This document shows, piece by piece, positions 1-7,096 of a stretch of 16,547 nt of DNA. The notes under the pieces are model-generated. The model saw nothing but the letters and a program-made list of their open reading frames with translations. It was not told the DNA's origin and made no database searches. The stretch's first letter is position 1, and each line of letters opens with the position of its first letter. The position numbers were made by a program, and so were the translations under genes. The stretch is from Chloroflexota bacterium. Its GTDB lineage: Bacteria; Chloroflexota; Ktedonobacteria; Ktedonobacterales; Ktedonobacteraceae. Location: contig DAHVFL010000040.1 in the NCBI GenBank assembly GCA_027316975.1, forward strand, positions 1-16,547. The letters are read 5' to 3'.

Positions 1-329
1 ACGACGGCACGATAGCAAATATCCATGAGCGCTTCGGGGGCGAACGCAAACTGGTTGCGGTGCTGGATGCCGCCGAACTTCCCGCACTTTCCTCCGACGG
101 AAGTGGTATACATGCGCTGAGTGGCAGCCTCCCTCAAGGGGTAAGGGTGGTGAGTGTGGAGTTTCCGGAGGTAGTGCTCAGTTTCCGTAAGGACGCGATC
201 CCTGCTCATGAACTGGTCGCGTGGCTGGGATCGCGCTATCGGCTGCGTGACATCACCTTTCAAGAACCTCAGATCGAGGAAATCATCCGGCGCATCTATG
301 AAGAGGGGCTGCTACTGGCAGAGGCATAG
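1..329 (+). CDS. ABC-2-type transporter ATP-binding protein, C-terminal part (5' end outside window)
   Basis: The frame is open from the left edge and ends at TAG 327-329, so only about 108 C-terminal residues are visible. They begin with the D-G-T-I run that follows the last core beta strand of ABC ATPases and continue as an accessory domain ending in the motif ITFQEPQIEEIIRRIYEEG. That tail matches the C-terminus of the neighbouring paralogue at 443-1282: from the DAIPAHELVAWLG block to the end I count 36 identities in 43 positions. The neighbour has the Q-loop motif FGQRSQLWWD typical of the COG4586 group of ATPases that work with ABC-2-type permeases in export, so this copy is assigned to the same group. 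No permease is in view. The Walker motifs of this copy would lie left of the window, so its integrity cannot be judged. Confidence 0.85.
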   Translation, partial: DGTIANIHERFGGERKLVAVLDAAELPALSSDGSGIHALSGSLPQGVRVVSVEFPEVVLSFRKDAIPAHELVAWLGSRYRLRDITFQEPQIEEIIRRIYEEGLLLAEA

Positions 330-442
330 ACTGTCTAGCAATGCCGCTGCCAGCATAGTGAGCCGTTAAGACGGCGCGTGACGGCCTTAGACCGACCAGC
401 TTAAAAGTACCATATTGCGTCCGGTTCCGTACAGGTATTCTG

Positions 443-1282
443 GTGCCAACCGGCGGTCAGGTGAGCGTTGCGGGACTTCAGCCCACGCGCCAGCGCCGGG
501 AACTGGCGCGGCGTATCGGCGTTGTCTTCGGTCAGCGTTCACAGCTCTGGTGGGACTTACCCCTCATCGACTCGCTGCGCTTGCTGCGCTTTCTCTATCG
601 CGTGCCGGAGCAGCGACACGCGGCGAACCTGGCGCGTTTGCGCGCTCTGCTTGCACTCGATGAGTTCGTCGATACGCCCGTGCGCCAGCTTTCGCTGGGG
701 CAGCGTATGCGCGGCGATCTCGCGGCAGCCCTGTTACACGACCCGGAACTGCTCTACCTGGACGAGCCAACCATTGGGCTGGATGTAGTGGCGAAGGCGC
801 GTATCCGCGAATTTTTGCAGACTATCAACGCGGAACAGGGGGTAACTGTGCTGCTCACCACGCATGATATGGACGATATCGAGATGCTGTGTCGCCGTAT
901 GCTCATCATCGATCACGGGCGCAAGCTCTACGATGGCACCGTTGCCGATATCCGTTCCCGTTTTGGCGGCGAGCGTGCCATCATCGCCGAGTTCAGTCCT
1001 TCCGCGCTGGCCGCGCTGCCTCATGATGGTGAGGGTCAACCGCTCTTGACCGAACTGCCCGCCGGAGTGCGCCAGGCCAGCGCTGAAACGCCCTACATCC
1101 GGCTCAACTTCGAGCGCGACGCCATTCCAGCGCACGAACTGGTGGCCTGGCTGGGAGCGCGTTACCAACTGCGCGATATCACATTCCAGGAGCCGGAAAT
1201 CGAGGATGTCATTCGCCGCATTTACGAACAGGGCCTGTTATTGCATGAGGATCAGGCATCAGTGTCGGTTTTTAATGCATAG
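443..1282 (+). pseudogene. ABC-2-type transporter ATP-binding protein lacking its Walker A region (probable 5'-truncated paralogue)
   Basis: Tandem paralogue of the gene ending at 329. From GTG 443 the frame encodes 279 residues with Q-loop (FGQRSQ, 30-34), ABC signature (LSLGQ, 83-87), Walker B (LYLDEPT, 104-110), the switch histidine (TTHD, H141) and the family's C-terminal domain ending EIEDVIRRIYEQG. In an intact member about 40-50 residues with the P-loop G-x-x-G-x-G-K-S/T precede the TGILVPTGG segment. Here recognisable homology starts only at 431 and no P-loop is encoded in frame. A faint K-S-T-like trace lies near 403-411 in another frame. The rest has no internal stop, so the lesion looks recent, or the segment arose by recombination between the two tandem copies. 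Without Walker A the product should not hydrolyse ATP. An assembly error is the main alternative. Confidence 0.8.
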
Positions 1283-1328
1283 AAACCGATGATTCCCATG
1301 AGCGGGTAGGATTGGTTTGCGCAGCGAA

Positions 1329-1457
1329 GAATCTCCCGCTGCTTTTGGAGAATCCCCACTGAGGGTCATCTGGCATGTCATCGAACACGACCTGCATCAC
1401 GGCGGCGAGGTCTCCTTTATGCTCGGTATGCATGGACTGGCCGCGCCCGATCTGTAA
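1329..1457 (+). pseudogene. 3' remnant of a DinB-family gene
   Basis: A short open stretch ends at TAA 1455-1457 and reads WHVIEHDLHHGGEVSFMLGM followed by HGLAAPDL. This is the typical last helix of small DinB/YfiT-fold proteins, where the E-H-x-x-H-x-G-E/Q pattern carries two of the three metal-binding histidines. No start codon, no first helices and no first histidine are found upstream; the frame is stopped at 1299-1301. I read it as the 3' end of a decayed or deleted gene. It is a different subtype from the intact DinB-family gene at 7097-7609. Confidence 0.6.
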
Positions 1458-1458
1458 A

Positions 1459-1504
1459 TGCAGGCAGCGAGCCGACGGCTCTTGTCGTCGGCTCGCTGCC
1501 TGCA
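1459..1504. terminator. 18-bp perfect hairpin after the DinB remnant
   Basis: The arms at 1459-1476 and 1487-1504 are perfect reverse complements (TGCAGGCAGCGAGCCGAC and its complement) around a 10-base loop. It begins one base after the TAA of the remnant. No T-run follows on either strand, so it may be an inverted-repeat element rather than a classical Rho-independent terminator. Confidence 0.55.
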
Positions 1505-1600
1505 ATCAAACGCGGTGACTTTGTGAAAATAGACGAGTCTCTATCTGCTTTGTACTGTCTTGTGGGGAAGCTATCTTGTAATACTACAAATACTATGTCC

Positions 1601-1629
1601 ATGTAGGGACGCGATTTATCGCGTCCGCC
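1601..1629. repeat. Interspersed palindromic repeat, GTAGGGRCG family, copy A
   Basis: The 29-base sequence starting ATGTAGGGACGCG and ending CGCGTCCGCC occurs identically at 12262-12290. It contains a perfect 8-bp stem (1607-1614 with 1619-1626, GGACGCGA / TCGCGTCC) with a TTTA loop. It lies between genes in both places. Confidence 0.8.
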
Positions 1630-1685
1630 CCTCACGTATACCCCTCATACCGTTGCGCATCATTCAACCGCGTGTCTGTCCGTAA

Positions 1686-1892
1686 TTAGACCAGCACGGC
1701 ATCGCGGTCGCCCACCAACTTTTGAATTTCGCGCAGTCGTTGTTCCGCCAATTCCACATTTTCGAGCGCCTGGGCCAGAATGCGTTGCTCGATGGAGGCG
1801 TAGGTTTCAGCAATTTCGGGGTCGATAGAGCCGCCGATTAGCTCTAATGCGCGATTCAGTTTTGTGTCAAGTGTTCCATTTGTGGCTGCCAT
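1686..1892 (-). CDS. Small hypothetical protein, 68 aa, probably helical
   Basis: ATG at 1892-1890 is preceded on the minus strand by GAGGGA about 7-8 bases away, a reasonable ribosome binding site. The product has no signal peptide or membrane segment. From residue 24 on it is rich in Glu, Gln, Leu, Arg and Ala (PEIAETYASIEQRILAQAL, then a second E/L-rich stretch), as expected of a single amphipathic helix or short coiled coil. I do not recognise a family. Support comes from the binding site, the clean codon pattern and the lack of a competing frame. No partner gene is adjacent: upstream is an empty AT-richer stretch and downstream a repeat. Confidence 0.55.
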   Translation of the reverse strand: MAATNGTLDTKLNRALELIGGSIDPEIAETYASIEQRILAQALENVELAEQRLREIQKLVGDRDAVLV

Positions 1893-2222
1893 GGCATTCC
1901 CTCATTTGTGATGCAAAAGTCTTTACCAGACGACTTCGACGAGACTATCTACGCAAACGGTACAGACGGTATCAGGATTGATCGCGCACTCCCTGTAACT
2001 GTACATTCACCTATGTATACGTTGGCAAACGGCTATTGGTTACATCGTGATAAACGTCAGAACAGTGCAGTTTTTTGTATCTACCTTCATCATACAGCAG
2101 ACACTCAACAATTCAAAACAAATAAACCATCATTCCTATTCCGCCCCATGACAAGTACCACCGGCCTTAACCTGACTTGATACATAATCCGGTTGATCTG
2201 ATGAACTTTAGCGCCCATCATT
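1893..2222. other. Intergenic stretch with no convincing gene
   Basis: This region lies upstream of the small minus-strand ORF and before the repeats at 2223-2374. A 90-codon frame on the plus strand (1908-2180) lacks a ribosome binding site, has no recognisable motif and has an amino-acid composition unlike its neighbours. I see no tRNA, terminator or clear promoter. Confidence 0.5.
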
Positions 2223-2374
2223 ATGAAGGCTTGTCATCCTGTGCGCAGCGAAGTTCAAAATTGGCCTGATACTCAACGCCGTGATAGGCACCATCATGAA
2301 GGCTTGTCACCCTGAGCGCAGCGAAGGGTCTGCCTGGCCGCGTACCGAGATCCTTCGCTGCGCTCAGGGTGACA
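2223..2374. repeat. Interspersed TGTCAYCCTGAGCGCAGCGAAGG repeats: one single copy plus an inverted pair
   Basis: A degenerate copy at 2223-2253 (ATGAAGGCTTGTCATCCTG, then GCGCAGCGAAG) is repeated in direct orientation at 2296-2326. The second copy forms a perfect 23-bp inverted repeat: 2305-2327 with 2352-2374, loop 24 bases. The same unit, with T for C in GCGTAGCG, makes the inverted pair at 7688-7767. This is a short non-coding interspersed element that can fold as a long hairpin in RNA. It sits 40 bases downstream of the cupredoxin gene's stop and could end that transcript. Confidence 0.8.
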
Positions 2375-2414
2375 CGACCGGTGGCGAGCGGGAAAATTCA
2401 TCAGATCGACAGCA

Positions 2415-2861
2415 TTATTTAACGTTCACGGTCAGATTCATCCCTGGATGAACAGTGCAAAGGACACGGTATGTACCTGCTGTAGGGAATGGCCCGATTT
2501 CCGTTTGCCCACTTGAAATATTCACATTGCCAATAGTGGGAGCGCCCGGCTCTTTGGTGGTAACCTGGTTACCGCTGCTATCCCATTTTCCATTGGTGAT
2601 GATATGCAGCACCGGCACGTCTTCGACCAGCGTTACTTTTCCGCCTTTGGCAATATTGACACAGTTCTGCACAAAGTTGTTTCCCGACATATGGACCGTG
2701 CCACTGGCACAACCGCCTGATCCCCCGCCGCTCGTGCTGGTTGGCGTGCTGCTGCTACTGGCCTGGGGTGAGCCTGGCCTTGCGCAGGCCAGTAACAAAA
2801 TACTGCCGGCGGCTAAAATGACCAGTACGCTGCCCACAATACGAAGACGTTTACTATTCAT
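2415..2861 (-). CDS. Cupredoxin-domain lipoprotein (plastocyanin-like)
   Basis: The 148-residue product is probably anchored outside the membrane and may carry electrons or bind copper. ATG 2861-2859 is chosen because GAGGAAG lies 9 bases upstream; an in-frame start 48 bases earlier lacks such a site. Residues 1-25 form a signal peptide (MNSKRLR, then a hydrophobic stretch) ending in the lipobox L-L-A-C, with C26 as the lipidated cysteine. Residues 27-50 are a Ser/Thr/Gly linker. The rest fits a single cupredoxin beta-barrel with candidate type 1 copper ligands H86 (VLHIITNG), C135, H138 and M141 in the pattern YRVLCTVHPGM. C51 and C67 might form a disulfide. No oxidase or cytochrome gene is adjacent. 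The fold and the ligand set are clear; the redox partner is unknown. Confidence 0.88.
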   Translation of the reverse strand: MNSKRLRIVGSVLVILAAGSILLLACARPGSPQASSSSTPTSTSGGGSGGCASGTVHMSGNNFVQNCVNIAKGGKVTLVEDVPVLHIITNGKWDSSGNQVTTKEPGAPTIGNVNISSGQTEIGPFPTAGTYRVLCTVHPGMNLTVNVK

Positions 2862-3162
2862 AGCTTTACTTCCTCTCACGCAATCAGTGTCTGTGGTTGT
2901 TGCCTGCATACTACACGCGCCAAAGTCAACCTGTGGCTTTGAAATCCAGTCGCTTTGCTATCGCGCCAGTAATGTTCAGACTAACAGTCAATACTATTGT
3001 ATCGCATACTATACGAGAGAGTACAAGGGAGGGAAATCGGGTAAACGCCGTATAGTGCTTGTGGGAAGTACCTGATTTTTCTCGCAACCAGGAGTATGCG
3101 CTGTGCGTATATATGTGTAGAAAGGTCTCTCTACTTACACACATTTTTAAGGACCAGCGGCG
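2862..3162. promoter_or_regulatory. Divergent intergenic region between the cupredoxin and zinc-ribbon genes
   Basis: About 300 bases separate the two divergent starts, so promoters for both should lie here. It is AT-richer in the middle (around 2985-3020, several TATACT/TACAAT-like words on both strands), but I cannot pair any with a well-spaced -35 box. No ORF, terminator or known RNA is seen. Confidence 0.4.
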
Positions 3163-3873
3163 ATGAAATCACTTACAGGCCAATACGAATGCCTCCACCG
3201 TTCAGGCATCGGACTCGACTACTTTACCTCGCACATCGATCGCCTGACTTTGCAGGCCAATGGACGTTTCAGCCACATTCTTCAGGAAAAAAGCCGCATC
3301 GGCCACGCCGCAAAGACGTTGTTAAGCGGGCAGCAGGTTGATATGAACGCGCCCGAAGTCCGGCGAGAGGGCAGATATGCCTCTCAAGGTAATGTAGTCT
3401 CGTTCTTTTTCGACGATGGCACCCAGGAACAGGGCCAAATCACACCTGATGGTGGCATCCAACTCGGCAATAACTTCTTCGAGAAAGTGTCAGACTCGAC
3501 ACTCCTGCCGCCCACCCATCGCCTGAAAAGCAACATGGAAGATATCGCCAAAGGACTCAAGATCGCCGGAGCCATCGGCGGCTCTGCCATAAAAGCCGTC
3601 AAAACTATTCAGGATACCATCCAGAACGCGCAGGGACAGGGATCGCGTTCAACACCCGCTTCCAATTCCCCTCCGCAAGGCACAAACGCGTACTCCCAGG
3701 CTCCGGCCTATCAGCCACCTCAAACGCCGCCGCCTGCTCAACCGGTGTATAGCAACAGCAACGCGTCGCCCGGTCAGGGGCAAAATGCTGAAACGCTGTT
3801 TTGCGATCAATGTGGGCAACCGGCACGTCCGGGCAAGCTTTTCTGCAACCACTGCGGCGCGCGGTTGCCGTGA
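3163..3873 (+). CDS. Hypothetical protein with C-terminal zinc ribbon, 236 aa
   Basis: ATG 3163 follows AAGGA with a 9-base gap. Three parts are visible. Residues 1-115 are a globular, beta-rich region (TGQYECLHRSGIG at the start, GRFSHIL and GQITPDGGIQLG later) that I cannot assign to a named family. Residues 125-150 form a Gly/Ala/Ile-rich helix that is only weakly hydrophobic. Residues 155-205 are a Pro/Gln/Ser/Tyr linker. The C-terminus is a one-domain zinc ribbon with C214-x2-C217 and C228-x2-C231 (FCDQCGQ ... LFCNHCGA), of the kind found as a tethered end domain in many Chloroflexota proteins. No signal peptide is present. It is convergent with the methyltransferase gene, 36 bases apart and with no obvious terminator between. 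Function unknown. Confidence 0.8.
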   Translation: MKSLTGQYECLHRSGIGLDYFTSHIDRLTLQANGRFSHILQEKSRIGHAAKTLLSGQQVDMNAPEVRREGRYASQGNVVSFFFDDGTQEQGQITPDGGIQLGNNFFEKVSDSTLLPPTHRLKSNMEDIAKGLKIAGAIGGSAIKAVKTIQDTIQNAQGQGSRSTPASNSPPQGTNAYSQAPAYQPPQTPPPAQPVYSNSNASPGQGQNAETLFCDQCGQPARPGKLFCNHCGARLP

Positions 3874-3909
3874 TAGTGCTGCAAACAGCTATTCAAACTT
3901 CTATCTGAC

Positions 3910-5571
3910 CTAAGAAAGCATCTCCAACTCTGCTTGCATTCCACTAACCTCTCGCACCCTTTTAGCCTGCTTGAACGTCCCATACTGCACCGGCATCTGC
4001 ACTTTCGCCCCTTTGAGAAGGTCAGCAATCGTCAAAATCTGTATCTTTGGATAATCACTATGCCATCCAGGCGAATGGTAGCTGCCCGCGCTGACCGCCT
4101 CGGCAATCATGTCGCGGCTCGCTGGTTCCAGCGTGATGAAGACGCCGATGGCGGCGTTTTCGCGTTGCACCGAGCCAACCAGGTCGCGGATGTCGCCGGA
4201 TTTGACGTGGCCCGATTTCACCTGGACGAGCACGCGCTTTGACTTGTCATTTGCATCGTCGATAAAGGTGATAACGCCGTCTATACCCTTATCGCTGCCC
4301 TTCTTCCCGCTTTTGCTGCCTTCCTGCCCGCCGAGTGGTTTGGCGCGCACAAGCGATAATGCCCACCACTGGAACTGGTAACGGTCGTCCTGGGCCAGTT
4401 GCTTTGCGGCTCCAATGTCTCGTGGTTCGCCCACCACTTTGAATGTGCTCTCAGGGAACATTTCTTGCAGGCGATATTTCTGGAGAGCAATACTGAGGTG
4501 CGTTATATCTATGCCTATCCACTTGCGACCTAATTTTTGCGCGGCGGCTACGGCTGTGCCACAGCCGCAAAACGGGTCGAGTATTACATCGCCTGGAATG
4601 CTGCTTGCCTGAATGATGCGCTCTAAGAGAGCAAGAGGTTTTTGGGTAGGATAACCCAGCTTTTCCCGTGAGTGAGCGGATAGCGGAGGAATATCGATGA
4701 TAATTGATTGAATAGCCATACCTGGCATTTCGTCCAGGTATCGTTTGTAACGAGGTACGCCACCATCTTTTTCGGGCCAGTAAATACGCCCCTCTTTGTC
4801 CAGTTCTTCTAATGTTTCAACGGTATATTTCCAATGATTGCCACGAGTATTAGGATCAATCCCCCGCCAGGATTTGCCAGATGAACCATTCCGAGTTCCT
4901 GATGCCATAAGGTCGCTCAAAGTAAATCTGCGGCCTGTTTCCTTCTCAATATTACGATAAAAGCTATCGGTGTACTCTTTGTCGTAGGAAGTGTATTGAG
5001 TATTCCAGGTAAAACGTTCAGATTTCGAGTAAAACAACAGAGTATCGTGAATATGGTTCCACTTATGCGAATCACTTCTTGCGCTGGTGCGTTTCCAGAT
5101 GATTTCGTTACGAAATTGATCAGGACCGAATATGGTATCCAACACGATCTTAAGATAATGGCTCGCCGTTGGGTCGCAATGTAAATAGAGGCTCCCGGTA
5201 GACTTGAGAACGCGGTGCAATTCAAAGAGTCGCGCTGCCATCATAACAAGATAAGCCATCATCTGGTTCGTGCCGATGAAGTCATGCAGAGCCTCAATCA
5301 TCCTGGTTACATGATCGGGAGCCTGCTTGCGTAACTCGTCGTAGGTGCGTTGCGCGGCTTCATTCCAGTGCCAGGTGTCCTCGAATGCCACGATTTGCGC
5401 TTCGCTGTCGGTACCGCGTTCGTCTTTGAAGAGCACGTTATAGTTGCGGTTGGAATTAAATGGCGGATCAAGGTAGATCAAGTCTACACTCGCGCCGGGG
5501 ATGTACTCGCGCAGGACTTCCAGGTTATCGCCGTAGAACAGGGTGTTCTCTGTGATCGGCTTTGGCGACAT
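3910..5571 (-). CDS. Beta-class DNA methyltransferase fused to an Mrr-like restriction-endonuclease domain
   Basis: 553 residues; ATG 5571 has GAGGT 9-10 bases upstream. The N-terminal 370 residues are an amino-methyltransferase: catalytic motif IV D35-P-P-F38, YPTQKP at 307-312, and the AdoMet-binding motif I LDPFCGCGTA at 331-340. Motif IV before motif I is the order of beta-class enzymes (N4-cytosine or N6-adenine); the region from about 150 to 300 would hold the target-recognition part. From about 395 to 520 a second domain shows the PD-(D/E)XK pattern of Mrr-like nucleases: GIDG (D431), then VLVQVKSG (Q450-x-K452), then a helix and the strand IGVFITLEP. One chain could thus both modify and cut DNA. 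No separate restriction or specificity gene is nearby. Whether the nuclease domain is active, and on modified or unmodified DNA, cannot be told from sequence. Confidence 0.9.
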   Translation of the reverse strand: MSPKPITENTLFYGDNLEVLREYIPGASVDLIYLDPPFNSNRNYNVLFKDERGTDSEAQIVAFEDTWHWNEAAQRTYDELRKQAPDHVTRMIEALHDFIGTNQMMAYLVMMAARLFELHRVLKSTGSLYLHCDPTASHYLKIVLDTIFGPDQFRNEIIWKRTSARSDSHKWNHIHDTLLFYSKSERFTWNTQYTSYDKEYTDSFYRNIEKETGRRFTLSDLMASGTRNGSSGKSWRGIDPNTRGNHWKYTVETLEELDKEGRIYWPEKDGGVPRYKRYLDEMPGMAIQSIIIDIPPLSAHSREKLGYPTQKPLALLERIIQASSIPGDVILDPFCGCGTAVAAAQKLGRKWIGIDITHLSIALQKYRLQEMFPESTFKVVGEPRDIGAAKQLAQDDRYQFQWWALSLVRAKPLGGQEGSKSGKKGSDKGIDGVITFIDDANDKSKRVLVQVKSGHVKSGDIRDLVGSVQRENAAIGVFITLEPASRDMIAEAVSAGSYHSPGWHSDYPKIQILTIADLLKGAKVQMPVQYGTFKQAKRVREVSGMQAELEMLS

Positions 5572-5630
5572 AGCAAGCTACCTCACTCTCCATACGATGA
5601 TTGATGATATGGCTCCATAGTGATGGCCGT

Positions 5631-5639
5631 ATCATAACA
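5631..5639 (-). promoter_or_regulatory. Candidate extended -10 for the methyltransferase gene
   Basis: On the minus strand TG-T-TATGAT reads as an extended -10 element, about 60 bases before the ATG at 5571. No good -35 box is placed 17 bases upstream, which fits the extended -10 class but leaves the call weak. Confidence 0.35.
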
Positions 5640-5686
5640 TAGAATAGCTCAGGTAGCTATACAGCTGTTTGGAACGCGCGTTTGCC

Positions 5687-5715
5687 TTGACTTTTATGAC
5701 ACAATATGATACAAT
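5687..5715 (+). promoter_or_regulatory. Strong sigma-70-type promoter, TTGACT-17-TACAAT
   Basis: TTGACT at 5687-5692 and TACAAT at 5710-5715 are separated by exactly 17 bases. Each differs from consensus at one position. Transcription would start near 5722 and run rightward, away from the methyltransferase gene, into a region with no long ORF. Confidence 0.7.
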
Positions 5716-5806
5716 TTGCCTGTCCATTGATGGAACACCCGGGGAAAAAGCATAGACCCCGGCATCGGGCGAGAGGACTCGCATTGGGCATCCGAGAGGA
5801 GTACTT

Positions 5807-5866
5807 ATGAAACCAATGAAGAAACCAATCCGCCTTTTAGGAGTCGTATTTCAGATTGACAGGTAG
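5807..5866 (+). CDS. Candidate 19-codon small ORF
   Basis: ATG 5807 is preceded by the purine-rich AGAGGAG five bases upstream, the best ribosome binding site in this part of the window. The peptide is MKPMKKPIRLLGVVFQIDR, ending at TAG 5864-5866. A basic start followed by a short hydrophobic run resembles the beginning of a signal peptide or a small membrane peptide. It could be a real small protein, a leader peptide, or the stub of a lost secreted-protein gene. Confidence 0.35.
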   Translation: MKPMKKPIRLLGVVFQIDR

Positions 5867-6096
5867 TGCCCGTGCAGGCGGGCAAGCCGAGCCGCCGGGC
5901 TGTCTGACCAAAACCTTGCTTAGCCGTTGCTAGCTCTCACATACATAGAGTAGCAGGTCTTTTGATGACTTACGTCGCAGGTTGGCAGCAGTATCCGGCG
6001 GATCATTACAATGGGCATATCTCAAAATATCATGCCCCTCTTTATGTAATAAATACTCGGTTCGACGTGCCACGGGAGTTGTGCAGAAAAAACACA

Positions 6097-6137
6097 CAGG
6101 GCCTGGAACAATGAATTCCAGGCCCTGCTGCTTTTTG
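6097..6137. terminator. Bidirectional Rho-independent terminator
   Basis: A perfect 12-bp stem (6097-6108 with 6116-6127, CAGGGCCTGGAA / TTCCAGGCCCTG) with a 7-base loop is followed on the plus strand by CTGCTTTTT. On the minus strand the hairpin is followed by a run of six T. It ends the orphan plus-strand unit and insulates the gene at 6246. Confidence 0.8.
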
Positions 6138-6166
6138 GGAAAATTCCCTTTCTCCACAGAAAAATC

Positions 6167-6195
6167 TTGAATATGGCTTGAAACCATGTTAAGAT
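6167..6195 (+). promoter_or_regulatory. Candidate promoter TTGAAT-17-TAAGAT for the gene at 6246
   Basis: TTGAAT 6167-6172 and TAAGAT 6190-6195 have 17-base spacing and lie just after the terminator. The predicted start near 6202 leaves a leader of about 44 bases before ATG 6246. Confidence 0.5.
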
Positions 6196-6245
6196 AGTAT
6201 CTGTCAATCTCTCAATTATCGTTGTATCGAAAGGTTTGATTTGCC

Positions 6246-7034
6246 ATGAATACGCTGAAAGAAGAAAGAAATCGTGGCTATGTTATTGCTGCTATTGGTG
6301 GTGTCGTTGCATTTATCGCCTTTTTCTTACCGTATGTATCTGTCTCAGTGTACACAAGCGGATATGGTATTTCGTTCAGTGGCTCAACCATAGGCGGTGG
6401 CCTTTATTTTGAGCTTCTAGCAGCGTTAGCTGCCATTGCCATACCTCTCGTACTCATCTACAGCAAGAATGCCTTCGGTTTGACAAATATGCCGCCCGAC
6501 AGGCAGATCCGCGTTGGTATCTTTACCATCATTGGCGCGGGCATAGTAGGCGAATTGTGTGAGTTCATTCTGGCGATTAATCATAGCAGCATCAATGGCA
6601 TTGATTTGACGATGTATGCGGTAGGCCTGGGTATTGGTTGGTGGCTGTACTTGCTGAGCGCGATTGCTATCATTGTTGGTGGTGTGGTGGCTTTGAGAAA
6701 TCCGCAGGCACTTGCGCCTCAAACGTGGCAGTATCCCGCAACTCACAATCCTTATAATTCGCCCTATCCGCCGCAGTCGGGCCACTATCCGCCATATTCT
6801 ACTACCGGCCAGCCGCACTATCCGCCGTATGCGCCTCCGTATACCGCAGACCCGGAGCTATACCAGCCGACAGAGCAAGGCCAGCAATATGGGCCGACAG
6901 AACGGCGTCCAACACCACAGACCGGCCCGCAGCACTATCCGAATACAGGGCCCCAGTCACAGCCATACGCGTCGTCGGAACCACCTCCGCCGCCGCCGCC
7001 GCCCTATTCATCGCAACAGTTGCCGCCTTTCTGA
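6246..7034 (+). CDS. Four-helix membrane protein with Pro/Tyr-rich C-terminal tail, 262 aa
   Basis: ATG 6246 follows AAAGG at an 11-base distance. Hydrophobic segments lie near residues 11-31, 50-72, 89-110 and 125-148, giving four predicted membrane helices. The short basic N-terminus (MNTLKEERNRG) and the basic residues between helices 2 and 3 (PPDRQIR) suggest that both ends face the cytoplasm. From residue 155 the tail of about 105 residues is low-complexity, rich in Pro, Tyr, Gln, Ser and Thr, with repeated Y-P-P / H-Y-P units and a run of eight prolines near the end. Such tails are usually disordered and serve as binding sites or spacers. I do not recognise the family. The gene is followed 62 bases later by the DinB-family gene on the same strand and could be co-transcribed with it. 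Confidence 0.8.
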   Translation: MNTLKEERNRGYVIAAIGGVVAFIAFFLPYVSVSVYTSGYGISFSGSTIGGGLYFELLAALAAIAIPLVLIYSKNAFGLTNMPPDRQIRVGIFTIIGAGIVGELCEFILAINHSSINGIDLTMYAVGLGIGWWLYLLSAIAIIVGGVVALRNPQALAPQTWQYPATHNPYNSPYPPQSGHYPPYSTTGQPHYPPYAPPYTADPELYQPTEQGQQYGPTERRPTPQTGPQHYPNTGPQSQPYASSEPPPPPPPPYSSQQLPPF

Positions 7035-7096
7035 GCCAATACGGGCGGCCTCTCTTGTTGCGATGAACGCACACTATCGCGAAAGAGGTACATGGG

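Larger units (their letters stand above)
5722..6137 (+). ncRNA. Candidate small structured transcript or leader-peptide unit
   Basis: This is the span between the promoter at 5687-5715 and the terminator at 6097-6137, about 415 bases, with no ORF longer than 19 codons carrying a ribosome binding site. Visible hairpins are 5739-5744/5757-5762 (CCGGGG/CCCCGG), 5769-5782 (GCGAG-AGGA-CTCGC), 5868-5883 (GCCCG-TGCAGG-CGGGC) closed by GACAG 5858-5862 with CTGTC 5900-5904, and a two-part stem 6005-6018/6032-6050. It does not match tmRNA, RNase P, SRP, 6S or any riboswitch signature I know. Alternatively it is the leader of a gene whose body has been deleted. Confidence 0.35.

Noticed and set aside
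1908..2180. 90-codon plus-strand ORF next to the small minus-strand gene
   Set aside because: No ribosome binding site, no motif, and odd composition for this genome; likely chance.
6055..6075. GGTTCGAC, resembling a tRNA or tmRNA T-arm
   Set aside because: No matching acceptor stem, anticodon arm or CCA end around it.
5930..6187. 85-codon minus-strand ORF within the orphan transcription unit
   Set aside because: It reads through the bidirectional terminator hairpin and has no ribosome binding site or recognised domain.
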